DNA of 64,000 nt, from NCBI GenBank assembly GCA_019918135.1, contig WBZZ01004691.1, forward strand, positions 102,001 to 166,000. The letters run 5' to 3'. Origin of the DNA: Paulinella micropora. Lineage: Eukaryota > Cercozoa > Imbricatea > Euglyphida > Paulinellidae. Below the pieces are notes generated by a model. It saw only the letters and a list, made by a program, of their open reading frames with translations, did no database searches and was not told the origin of the DNA. Shown here piece after piece: positions 34,235 through 43,922 of this stretch. Position 1 is the first letter of the stretch, and each line of letters opens with the position of its first letter. Made by a program: the position numbers and the translations under genes.

Positions 34235-35119
34235 CTAGAGAAAGTCGATCACGTAACAGCTGGCCAACAGCCTGCGCACCATCACGGCGCCTTCCGGGTC
34301 CGACAGGGCCAGAAAGTCGTGGTCGAACTCCTCGAGCGTGGGCTCCCTGTCGACGTTAGCTAGCAGCAAGCGCGCGTACTCGGGCTGGCCGCAAATGTAG
34401 ACATTGAAGTAAACCCACCACAGCGAAGTCTCGCAACTCTCGTTGCACAGCAGCTCGTACGCCGCGGCCCACCCCGCTAGCGCGGGCCCGGGTGCGACGC
34501 TGGACGCCTTGCAACGCTGGTAGAACCGTTCGGCGAGGTTGTCGTCGAAGCGGCCCCGCGATTGCGGGTAGCGGTCATGAAAGTTCAAGATGTTGAGCGC
34601 GGCCGCGATCGGGAGGTAGTAGTGCAGGCTGAAAGCCTGCACTGGCGCGCCCCTGCCCTGGCACTCACGGTAGATGGTCTCCAGCGCGCACCTCACCGCA
34701 CCCGGGCCAGCAGCGACGGGGGCGATCAGCGCGCCGCCGCAGTTCGGCACAACCACCTTGGCCACGGGCCGGTAGCGCACGACACAGTCCCGCAGCACTT
34801 GGTGCATGAACCGGAACTCAGCCGGTGACGCACGGGTAGCGCTCGCAAACACCAGGAGCTCTGTGTCCGGGTAGTGCGACAACGCCTCGGACTCGGCCAA
34901 CAAGGTGTGGCTGACAAAGGCCGCACTGTCCAGCGCATCGGACGCACCTAATCCACGGGGCAGCAGCGCACTCAAGGTCGTGCTGAGCTCGGCCAGCAGC
35001 TCGGCGCGGCTGTGCGGCCTCACGCGCACGAGGCCCGACTGCAGGCGTTCGAGCAGAAAGTCGAGGGCCCGTTCGGCCGCCTTGGCGTCTAAGCCCAGCC
35101 GCACGGGCGACGATGCCAT
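34235..35119 (-). CDS. Unrecognised protein of 294 residues
   Basis: I chose the ATG at 35119 (MASSPVRLGLDAKAAERALD); the frame is open further upstream but without another ATG. The protein is mostly helical with a conserved-looking centre (VAKVVVPNCGGALIAPVAAG, then FSLHYYLPIAAALNILNFHD) and several Cys and Trp residues near the end (CNESCETSLWWVYFNVYICG). No signal peptide or clear membrane segment. It shares the 3' intergenic space with the gene at 33218. No family recognised. The frame is intact, so it is probably a real gene. Confidence 0.65.
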   Translation of the reverse strand: MASSPVRLGLDAKAAERALDFLLERLQSGLVRVRPHSRAELLAELSTTLSALLPRGLGASDALDSAAFVSHTLLAESEALSHYPDTELLVFASATRASPAEFRFMHQVLRDCVVRYRPVAKVVVPNCGGALIAPVAAGPGAVRCALETIYRECQGRGAPVQAFSLHYYLPIAAALNILNFHDRYPQSRGRFDDNLAERFYQRCKASSVAPGPALAGWAAAYELLCNESCETSLWWVYFNVYICGQPEYARLLLANVDREPTLEEFDHDFLALSDPEGAVMVRRLLASCYVIDFL

Positions 35120-35579
35120 GAGCGCGGCCTGTACTGAGACACAGTGTCTCCCGCCGCTAGCACGACGCGACACCCGCGCACCTGCGCGGCGAGCGTTAGG
35201 CACAGAGCGACGTCGCGAGAATGTGCCGCGACGACCACCGTAGTAGACGCAGGATTAACGGCGCGAGACGGCAGGTTTCCCATCAGGTTAGCGCCAGAAT
35301 TTAAGCAAGAGTCCACGAGGTGCAACACAATCAGCCACCCAAAAAAAACCGAGCCAGAGAAACAAAAAGGGAGGGAACCAAAAATCGCACGAAGGGAAAG
35401 AGAAAACTAGGCCCAGGCGCGGCCGGACACCTCCCCATATTTTGTGGCCGGACTTTCCCCCTCCCGCCTGTCTTTCCTGATGTCACTAACTGTCCTATGC
35501 CAGCTACATCCAAACCACGGTCGCCTTCTCCACAGTTTTTAGTAAAAGAAACGTTTCAGCAAATTAGCTTTCGCTGTGT

Positions 35580-36156
35580 TTAAAGCAAAGGGGGACGTGC
35601 AGCAGCCAGTCGGGCCGCTGCAGAGTGCTGTCCCAATGGCGCCGCGCCGCGGATCGCTGGCAACAGTCGGCACTCGTGCTTGTGAATCGGCCAGTCGCTT
35701 CGCTGGTGCTCAACTCCACAATAGACCTTCACGAGGCAGCGCGCGCATTTGTGCCCCACGCCAGCACAACCCCCCACAGCACACACCCCAAGACACGCTT
35801 CGCTCTCCAGGCCTTGGGCATGCATGCGGTACTCCGCAAATTCGGGCTACCGACGGCCTCGCGGCCAATGTGCGCAGAGAACACAGCTCCTTGTGCAACT
35901 CCGGCCAGGGCAGCCGCTCTAGCCTCGCGCGCTTCTTGACGCCCGTCCGGGAGAGCTGTCCGTTGAGGTCACTGCATTCGGCCAGCCAAGCGCGCTTTTG
36001 GGCCGTAACCGACTTTTTGCCGAGAGCGTTGGGCACAACGTGCGCTGGCCTGAACAACTCCTCTCTCTTGTCTACTTCCGTTAATTCCCCTGGCACCGAG
36101 GGAAAGAAAGGGGGAGGGTTCAGGGCGACAAAAGGGGGGTACAGTCCCATGGCCAT
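35580..36156 (-). pseudogene. MYND zinc-finger locus
   Basis: The reading from ATG at 35825 encodes a complete MYND finger: CAVGGCAGVGHKCARCLVKV then YCGVEHQRSDWPIHKHEC, followed by 25 residues. The space upstream (to 36156) is open in another frame and looks coding (FFPSVPGELTEVDKREELF near its start). Either the short MYND protein is the gene, or it is the end of a longer one whose reading is not continuous here. MYND fingers bind short proline motifs and recruit regulators. Confidence 0.6.
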
Positions 36157-36334
36157 TTTTTAATTTGTGTCTCCTCTCTCTGTCTCTCAAAGGAAAGGGG
36201 ACGTGTGTGGAGAGAGAAGAGAGAACGGAGGGAGACGACGCATGGACAAGCCCCCTTCTTCAAGCCCGAATCAGCGCGTTTTTCGGTGGGGGGAACAAAA
36301 GCGCACCAATAACTTTTTCTCGGGGTGTAGAAAG

Positions 36335-36420
36335 GTAAGCGGACGCCGCCCCCCCCCCCCCCTGCCCTCCCCCTCCCCATCTTTTTTTCATCTTCACCTT
36401 GACCCTCGTTTTCTGGACAG
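36335..36420 (+). other. Likely 5' UTR intron
   Basis: TAGAAAG/GTAAGCGG at the left and TTTTCTGGACAG/GAACG at the right bound 86 bp, with a long C run and T-rich tract before the acceptor. The ATG of the next gene follows 36 bp later. Confidence 0.65.
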
Positions 36421-36456
36421 GAACGTACACAGACAAAAAAAGAGGCGCCGACCTTC

Positions 36457-37760
36457 ATGGACGTGAGCAGCTGTACCTATCGCGGCTGTGACGGACCCAG
36501 TGCGAGAAAAGCAGACTCTCTGCCGGCAAGTTGTACACGCTGCTTCGCGGCGGCCTATTGCGGACGCAAGTGCCAGGTCGCTGACTGGAGGGCGGGACAC
36601 AAGCGGGCGTGCAAGCGCAGCCCGCTGGCAGCGCAATTTCCGAGCCCTAACATAGTAGTGTGGCTCGCGTCGCACGTCCGGATCCAAACGGGTGTGCGGT
36701 ACCTCAGGTTGTGCCTGCAATCCTTTGTGTCGACTCTTCCTGCCACCGGCGAGGCCAAGGATTGCCGCGGCTGGTGCTGGCTGAGCCTTTCGGCCGCATC
36801 AGTTGAGCTGAGGGCGGGCGTAGAAGAGGTGCTAATGTCTCGACAGTGTGAAGACAATTGCCGTTTGCGTTGGTTCTGGCACGACAGCAGGCTCTCGCAG
36901 CTGGAGCACTTTGCCTTTTTGCGCGCGTTGACGCTGCGTACGCAGGCGCACGACCTCCGGCCGCAGTGGGTCTTGACGACAGACGACGACGATCTTTGGC
37001 ATCCCGGACGCTACGACATGTACTGCCAGAGCCTCCTGCATGTGGCACAAACGTCGGGGCTGCGAGACCGAGTTGCCTCGCTGTGCGCCCCTCACTTCGT
37101 TGCGCCCTTAACAGCGGCGCTCAGAGATTCAATAGCCAAGCCAGAAGACGTGGAGCGGGCGCTCGCCGCCCAGCAACTCGAGGTACGTACCACCGAAGAG
37201 GGCATAGGGGGCTTTGCCTGGAAGAGTGAGTTGTGGTCATACTTGGTGCCCTTTCGCGTCCTGAACGAATACTTTGCGCGGAATACCGAGCCCGCTCTGC
37301 TGCAGCACCCGTTAGCGGACGTGGACCTTCTGTCATTTATAACTACGCACCCAGGCTTTGCAGACAACGGGGGCATGGCTCTTTTATCCCGGTGCCGCGG
37401 CCAAGCAGTTGGTGCTACTTCTACCGCCAACTGTCGCGCGAGGGCAAGCTGTGGGAGGTGGAGCCCTGCCCCGGCGAACAGGCGCTGCGGGCTCGGTATG
37501 AGCGCCTCTTGCTGATGGTCTCGGAACCTAGCGAGCTCTCGGTGTGGCACTGTTTCAAGCAGATGGTCACTCTTTTCTGGATGCAGTACCGTTGGGGCAG
37601 GCCAGACGCGAAAGTTTCCCGGGTGCTGGAGGGGCTTAGGCAAATGTGTCGCCCACGCGTAGAAGAGGGCTCGGTGATTGACCAGGTGTTTGCGAAAATG
37701 GTGCCGGAGCTGCTGCGCTTGCTCGAAGTGCGGTTGGACAGCCCTGGCCCCCCCCCCTAG
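36457..37760 (+). CDS. MYND finger fused to a glycosyltransferase-like domain
   Basis: ATG at 36457 starts MDVSSCTYRGCDG. A full MYND finger follows (residues about 6-52: CTRCFAAAYCGRKCQVADWR then HKRACKR). The next domain looks like a GT-A glycosyltransferase: an opening strand/helix pair (GVRYLRLCLQSFVSTLP), QLEHFAFLRAL, and WVLTTDDDDLWHPGRYDMY, whose Asp cluster would hold the metal and sugar nucleotide. The C-terminal part has no known match. The frame is lost about once in its last third, though coding character continues to the stop at 37760. MYND plus transferase is a fusion worth noting. The sugar-transfer call is inference from the DDDD-W-H-R pattern. Confidence 0.6.
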
Positions 37761-37958
37761 TTGCTGACAACCGTCCGTCCACCGCAAAAGCTTACAAAGT
37801 GTAACAAAGAGCAGATACTTTTTTTTCTTTTCGCTTCCCCTTTCTCGTTTCCCCCCCTCCCTCCAACCTTTCCCCTCGACACATTCGGACCCCTCCCTCA
37901 TTTTCCCCTCTTCTTAGACACATTCGGCCCTGCCATTTCTTGACTGACTGTCCACAAA

Positions 37959-39363
37959 ATGTCACAGACCGACAAAAGACCATCGTTGAGGAGCCCGGCC
38001 GCTAAACTGAAGAAAGGTAAAAAAAAGGAAAGAGCGGTTGAGGGAAAATCTTGCTTGTCTTTGTTCTAGTACTAAAGATAACCCAGCAAGTTCGTTTTGC
38101 CTTGAGAAAGCGAGGAGTCTTTATTAAAAAGCACACCACGACCCCCCCCCCCGCGCGCCCCACACTTTGGCCCGCGAAAAGGAAAAAAGCTCGACCCGCA
38201 AAGTACATGTCTTGTTCGCCTTGCCCGCGTTGTCTCCGTGGCCGGCCCCGCCGCCCCGTGGCAGAGCTGCTTGTGCGAGGCGAAGAAAAGCACAGCGCTT
38301 TTGTCGCACAGGTAGCAGTCCAGGAGATCGTGTTCTGGGCAGTGTTTTTGGAGTCGATCCGCTCTTGCTCAGAGCTGCAGACGATTTACCGGGCTAGCAA
38401 CGAACGGGCGGTGTGGAACAGTGCCAGGCCGGACCACCAAGAGATTGCCAACCGGTCTGCCCAGGCCCAGCAAAGCCGCACCGGGCCCTGCTACACGAAG
38501 CTTGCCTGGCTCCGCTTCGGGGCCTGGCAACGCGCGCAAGGGACCTTTGAGCACAGGGTGCCTCCTCTGGCCTGCAATTATACGCAGCTCGAGTGGCTGC
38601 TGCCTGAGTCCAGCGCGGAGCCAGTCTCCTCGGAAGTCTGGGACTTTCTCTACCGCGAACACGTGGAAAGAGGATACGAGCGCGCTGGCGGAATGACGGG
38701 GCAAGAAAGAACAGCGGCCATTGCGCACCCACGCCCCACTGCCAACGAGGAGGAGCTGCTGCAGAAAATGTACGGAGTGCTAGCTGAAATAGCAAAGCAC
38801 CCGGAACGCTGGCTCCGCTTGGAAAAGGAGTTTTGCCCGGGCGGCCGAGACAACGGGCTCCCGCAGCTGCATTGTGAGGACAGCAGATTCCTCCTGAAGA
38901 AGAGCGAAGTGTGGTACGTGAAGCATTTGCGGCACGTCCACGTCAGCAAGGCGTCCACTCGGCACCACGACTGGAAGGCGGGGACCGTGTTCCACTGGCC
39001 CGTGAATGCGCAAGAGCGCAGAGGGCAGCTGGCGGGCGCCCGGGAGCTCTGGGTCGGCGGCATCCGGCGGCATGTCTTGCCCGTGGCGCTAGGACATGCC
39101 GCCGAGGCGGGGTGGTCTCTACGCTCTTTGAGGACCTCTGGGCGGCGTACGCTCCCGCCCGCCTCGAAAAAATAGTCATTGCTCTGCCCCTTTTCCCGAG
39201 AGCCAGGAAAGTGCTGGACGAGACATTTTCCTTGTTCGACAAGGACCAGCAAACGATCTACACTCCCCGCGGCTACTGGGCGGCGGAAGAGCAAGTGCGG
39301 GCCAGGCTGCAGCCCCGCTTGCGCGGGCTGGGAGTCTCAGTGCCAAATATAGTAAAACAATAG
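37959..39363 (+). CDS. Two-exon gene, unrecognised protein
   Basis: Exon 1 (37959-38016) starts MSQTDKRPSLRSPAAKLKK. A 53-bp intron with GTAAAA..TTTGTTCTAG borders (38017-38069) leads in frame to exon 2 (LKITQQVRFALRKRG, then basic KRKKARPAKYMSCSPCPRCL), so the splice is well supported. The body is helical (VAVQEIVFWAVFLESIRSCS; ACNYTQLEWLLPESSAEPV). The reading is lost about once near the end, while coding character continues (LEKIVIALPLFPRARKVLDE) to 39363. The basic start suggests a nuclear protein. Family unknown. Its 5' exon and upstream DNA are paralogous to those of the gene at 39821. Confidence 0.6.
38017..38069 (+). other. Short spliceosomal intron
   Basis: AAG/GTAAAA at the left and TTTGTTCTAG/TACTAA at the right. 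Removing it keeps one reading frame; keeping it gives a stop. Confidence 0.75.
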
Positions 39364-39820
39364 ACCTCCGCCGAGATACTTTTTGGTGCCGTTACTTAGG
39401 CAGGCGGCATTGCGTGTAGGCTTTGGTGATTTTGGCGAAAATAGTGCCGCCGGATGTCGCGCTTTGCTCCAAGGGTGGTTGGCCAGCACTGGCCCCGCCC
39501 CCTAGTGGCTGACAGCCGTCCGTCCACACACAAAGCTTGATAGTGTAACAAAAAAAAGCAATACGTAAGGTGCGGGGGGGGGGGGGGGGGTTGGGTTGGG
39601 AGTGTGACAGTAGCCGATTCTTTTTCTCCCTCTCTGTTTCGCTCCCTCTTTTTTTCGACATCCCCCCCCCCCTACATCTTTCCCCTCCTCTTCGACACAT
39701 GCGGCCCCCCCCCCCCTCCCCCGGCCCCCCTCCTATATCTTCCCTTTTCTCTTCGACACATGCGGCCCCCCCCCCCCATTTCTTTACCATTTCTTGCCAT
39801 TCCGGCGGACTGTCAAAAAA

Positions 39821-40078
39821 ATGTCGGAGCCAGGCAAACATTCTTTGAGCAGCCCAACCGTCAATGCCAGCCGCAAGAAGGCGAAGACGCAGGAAGAGCT
39901 AAAAAGGGTCTGTCAGAAGCTGTTCCGGGCGCTGGTGGGCGCCCGCGCGATCGCCGAGACCTTCCGGGGCTTTGCGGACCAGAGTGACTGTGACAGCTGC
40001 CGGACTTTCAGCTGCGGTGGCGCTGTTTGCAGCGAGTGGAAAGTCCGAAGAAACCAGCGGCTGCCCCTGCGGCTATAA
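39821..40078 (+). CDS. Small paralogue of the 37959 first exon
   Basis: ATG at 39821, 85 residues: MSEPGKHSLSSPTVNASRKK, with a basic nuclear-signal-like patch, a helix (AKTQEELKRVCQKLFRALV) and a Cys-rich end (CDSCRTFSCGGAVCSEW). The start and the DNA before it (39490-39820) match 37740-37960 before the neighbouring gene. The duplicated copy does not keep the intron and diverges after the first exon. Function unknown. Confidence 0.55.
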   Translation: MSEPGKHSLSSPTVNASRKKAKTQEELKRVCQKLFRALVGARAIAETFRGFADQSDCDSCRTFSCGGAVCSEWKVRRNQRLPLRL

Positions 40079-40225
40079 CGAAGACTCTGCCTCTTAATCT
40101 TTTCTTGTTGAAGCCTCCGGTGTCAAATGTGTGTTTTTTTCTGGGTGCCAGTTTATTAAAATTCTGTGGTCACCTCAAAAGCACAGGCTTCCCCATTCAA
40201 CCCCAGATTTCTTTTGAACGTTTTT

Positions 40226-40963
40226 TTAATACGGGTCTGGTTTGGACTCTTCCTCTTTTTTTTTTGCCTGCTCCTTCGCTTTCACGTTTTTGGGCTTTTT
40301 CTGCATGCTAAGCCTGTAAACCTCCAGACTACCAAAGGGCCCGTACAAAATCACTTCGAAATCGTCACCATCCCGTGCTATCATGGCGGACACACAGCCC
40401 TGGGGCGCCCCCGAGACGCCGCACCCCACGAACCACCTGCGGCCCGTTTCGTAGGACGGACAGAGCTGCCGGGAGATTGGCGCGTAGTTGGTGGAGCAGA
40501 GCTGCACGGCAGGGGAGCAGCACATGAGGTTGTACAGCACCATACTCTTAAAATGGTGGGCCGCCTTGGGCAGCAGCAGAATGTACGGGAAGCGCAGCAG
40601 TGTGTCTAGTCCCGAGGATGAGGCACGATAATAGTCGATTTCGTTTTCGGTGGTCATAATGGCGCCCCGCAATATTGGCGACAGCGCGTGGAGACAATCA
40701 AACCCGTTCACGGCGCCGTCGCGTGGCCGGAAGAATTTTTCCCAGTCAAGCTTACCTTCATCTTCGCTGCCCAGCGCTTCTTTTTTGGTGACGGAATTCC
40801 ACCAAGAGCTGTGCTTGGTGGCGTGGTTGGGCCGCCGGTGGCTGTAGTCTGGCATGGTGAATCGCAAGGAGTCGACAAATTCTTGATATGGCATGGCCAG
40901 CACACAGCCGGGTCGCGCCGCAAACAACAGGTCGAGAAACCATTGGTTTTTAGGTTTGTGCAT
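40226..40963 (-). CDS. Unrecognised protein of 245 residues
   Basis: ATG at 40963 (MHKPKNQWFLDLLFAARPGC), open to 40226 without interruption. The protein has a mixed fold with Trp/Tyr-rich segments (KHSSWWNSVTKKEALG), a hydrophobic middle (LDTLLRFPYILLLPKAAHHF), a Cys-rich loop and a strand pair (CVSAMIARDGDDFEVILYGP), then a Lys/Glu-rich tail. No signal peptide or membrane segment. No known family. The 3' ends of this gene and the 39821 gene face each other; 40079-40225 is T-rich and AT-rich. Confidence 0.65.
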   Translation of the reverse strand: MHKPKNQWFLDLLFAARPGCVLAMPYQEFVDSLRFTMPDYSHRRPNHATKHSSWWNSVTKKEALGSEDEGKLDWEKFFRPRDGAVNGFDCLHALSPILRGAIMTTENEIDYYRASSSGLDTLLRFPYILLLPKAAHHFKSMVLYNLMCCSPAVQLCSTNYAPISRQLCPSYETGRRWFVGCGVSGAPQGCVSAMIARDGDDFEVILYGPFGSLEVYRLSMQKKPKNVKAKEQAKKKEEESKPDPY

Positions 40964-41389
40964 GCCCGGCTTGTCCGCAGATTCTAGGGCGGGGATTTAT
41001 GTTAGAAAGAATTGCATTTCTTAGCGTTCTCCCCTCTCCTGCTTTTTTGGTTATTTTCTCGTGCTGTGTCTTTTCACGCCGCGCCCCCCGTTGTCGTCTG
41101 TCTTTTTTTTCCCTCCGTGTTTCTTTCTCGGGCGAAAGGGCAGAAACGGAGGGGGAGGGCACGGCGGCGGGCGAAAAAAGTGGCAAGGGCCAGAAGCCAA
41201 CCCACTGTCACCTTTTGCTTCCGGCCCCCCCCCCCTCTTTCGCGCGTGTTTGCTCTCTCGTCTGGCTAATGTCGTGTGTGCACGGGTGGCCCCACCCCAA
41301 TTGTCCCCGCGCGCCCCCGCTGAATCTGCAAGAACGAAAAGAAAACCCCCCGACCTTGGTTCGGTTTGTTCGGAAAGCGACTAAAAAAA

Positions 41390-43380
41390 ATGGCGGCCTT
41401 CGACCGAGACGGTATCATTTACCAGCACCTGGCGCTGAGCCTCGGCTGCCGGGACCTGCTGGCGCTGAGCCAGACCTGCCGCGCTTGGCATCGCAGGGCC
41501 GGGGGTCGCGCGTCGCTGCTGCTGTGCCTACAACTGATTTTGGACCCCGAGAGCTCGCACAAATCGTTCCCCGCAAAAGCCGTCTCGCAGGCGCAGCCCG
41601 ACGTTAGTCTGTCCTTGCACTACATCAGCTGCACTCTGCCGGACGCCCGCGTGCGCCTGCTACAGAGCGTCCTGTCGTGCTTTGCTAGAGTGCAACGGCT
41701 CTCTGTGAGCGGCCACCCGCGCGCCGTGGCCAAGCTGCTAGCGGCCTGGAGCTCGGCGCACACCAGCGCAAATATCTGTCTGCACCGCCTGGATCTGACA
41801 ATTTCGCGGCCCCCCGCGGGGGCGCCGTCGGGCTCCTGGAGCGCGCTTGTTCTGCCGGGGCTGCTGGCGCTGGCGCCCGGGCTCCGGCAGCTTAGCTTGA
41901 CCAACGTGGACCTGGGCATGGCCGGCGTGTGCGGCCTGGGCTGCCGCGCGCTGCAGAAGTTGGAGCTGCACGCGTGCGCTAGGGCGCGCCTGTTCGGCCC
42001 GGACTTCGGGCGGCTGGCCCCGCACCTGCGGCGCATCAGCGTGACACATGCGGGCCCGCAACTGCAGGAACCAGCCGACGTGATGTTCTGGCCGGGCCCG
42101 GCGCGGTGGCCCCGTTTAAAGACCGTCAACCTGGACTGCACGGTAGGCCTGCTGCCGCTGCTGCACGGGGTTCCGGCGGGCGGTGGGGGTTTGAATTGGG
42201 ACCCGGACCTGACCCCCCAGCTCACCGCGTACAAACTCCGGGTGTTGGCGTGCCAGTCGATGCTGACGGCCGAGCCCGGCGCCGAGCACTTCCTGGGGCT
42301 GGCGCGCGGCTCGCTGCAACAGCTGGCCGCGCGGCTGCTGCCGCGCGGTCTCCGCCCGGCCTGGCTGGACCTGCAACTGCTGAACCTGGGATCGCGGCAC
42401 GCAGCGCTACCCGCCGACCTGTCGGCGCTACAAATGTTGCGGCTCTCCGTGCTGGCCGTGGTGGACCGCGGGTCCGGCGTCGCGCCCGCGCTGGCCCGCG
42501 CGTTCTTGGCCCAGCCCGGACACCACAAGCGCGAACTAGCAATTGCGCTAGCCATGCCCACCAGAAATGTGCTGCTGGTGGACTGTCCGGTGCTGGACGA
42601 CAGTTCGCGCCTGCAACGCTGGGCTAGGCGCTGGGAAAAGGTGTTGGCCGACCCACCCGGGCCGCCGCCCCTTTTTCGTTTCGTGTCTTTCAACTTGTGC
42701 AGCTACATCTACCACTTTATCAGGTGGGGCCAGCGCGACCCCGGGCCGTTGCTAGAAGTGCAGAACAGGCTGCTGCGCGCGCTGTGCCGCCTGCCAGTAG
42801 CAGTGAACGCTTACGTGTCGTTTCTGTGCGGCCGGAACCCCCCCCGGGGCCGGCCCTGGCGGTCCACCACGGCCCGCGTCAGGGGCAGCTACACGCTCCT
42901 GCGTGCGTGGCCACGGAATGCGGCCGGCGGCGGGGGGACGGTGTACAGCTGCGTGCGGGGCCAGTTCTGCGAGGATTCGCCCACGTTCTTGGCGTGCGCG
43001 GGGTTGGGGGGCCAGCGGCGGTCGGCCGCATTCCGTGGCAGCGGCCGTGGCAGGAGGGCGGGGCCCTGCGCCTGCTGCTGGCGGACTACCTAAAAGGCCA
43101 GATTGCACGGTTGTCTCGTTTGTACCAGCAGGGGCAGGACTGTGCTATCTGCGTCCAGAACGTCGCGCGTACGGTGGAACAGCTTTGTCGGCACGCCCCC
43201 GCCGCGGACTGCTTCGTGCTCGAGGACCCGATGCCCAGAATGCTGCTGAACCTGTTGGCGTCGCGGCTCCTGAACGGCGTGTCGACGGCTGTGCTAACCG
43301 TCTTTGACGAACACCGCTGGTGGCGGCTAGTGACCCTGCGCCTGGACAACCTGCTGGCGACCATCGCAGTCGGGGGCTAA
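41390..43380 (+). CDS. F-box/LRR-like protein of the GC-rich island
   Basis: ATG at 41390 (AAAAAAATGGCGG). Residues about 8-45 are an F-box (YQHLALSLGCRDLLALSQTC then RAWHRRAGG), predicted to bind Skp1. A long Leu-rich region follows with irregular repeats (LRQLSLTNVDLGMAGVCGL; LQKLELHACARARLFG; LRVLACQSMLTAEPGAE), probably the substrate-binding solenoid. The frame is lost about once in the last fifth, with coding character continuing (LLADYLKGQIARLSRLYQQG) to 43380. A 530-bp copy of its middle lies at 30439-30968. No introns were needed to read it, unlike the F-box/LRR gene at 17930-24069, so the two may differ in origin. Confidence 0.7.
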
Positions 43381-43431
43381 AAGATTGGCAGAAAAACGCT
43401 GGTGCGGGAATGGCGAAGTGGGAGGGGGGGG

Positions 43432-43487
43432 GGGAATGGCGAAGGGGGGGGGGGGGTGTGGTTTCCTCACCGGCCTTCGCCATTCCC
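43432..43487. terminator. Hairpin just after the F-box gene
   Basis: GGGAATGGCGAAGG (43432-43445) and CCTTCGCCATTCCC (43474-43487) form a perfect 14-bp stem, 51 bp after the stop. A second left arm (CGGGAATGGCGAAG) lies at 43405. Hairpins at gene ends mark transcript 3' ends in several giant virus groups; here the role is inferred. Confidence 0.6.
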
Positions 43488-43754
43488 ATCCTTCTTTTTA
43501 CAACTTGTTCACTATTAAAACACTTGTAAAAGTTATGCGAGAACTTTGGTTCGTACATAAATTAGACCTGGTAGACAGGATTTTTGGTGGTGGAGTGCTG
43601 GCTGTTGTCGCGGTGGCTGAAAGCAGTCTTTTTTGTGTGGTCGGCGGTGGCCCGTAGGTCAGGCCGGCGCGGCCAAGTGCGACATTTCCCTGACCCTCCC
43701 TGTCCTTTCAGGGGATGCGCGTGAAGAAAATGAGGCGGGTGGTGCCGGGGAAAG

Positions 43755-43865
43755 GTACTCCCCCCCGGCCCCCCCCCCCCCCCGGCCCCAATCTTGGGGT
43801 TCTAGTCGTGTGTGGCCTGCCACGCCTTCCCCTCCCCCCCCCTTTTTCTTTCTTTCTCCTCCCAG
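43755..43865 (+). other. Likely 5' intron of the next gene
   Basis: GGGGAAAG/GTACTCCCC at the left and CTTTCTCCTCCCAG/CCGAAAC at the right, with long C and CT tracts between. An upstream CCTTTCAG/GGG near 43711 suggests one more intron before it. Confidence 0.5.
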
Positions 43866-43922
43866 CCGAAACAAAGATTCCCCCGTTTGATATTTAAAAA
43901 CAAAAGGAGAGCGAGCGCAGAG

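Noticed and set aside
34905-35243. Antisense open frames across the GC-rich genes
   Set aside because: High GC makes long antisense frames common; none shows a domain.
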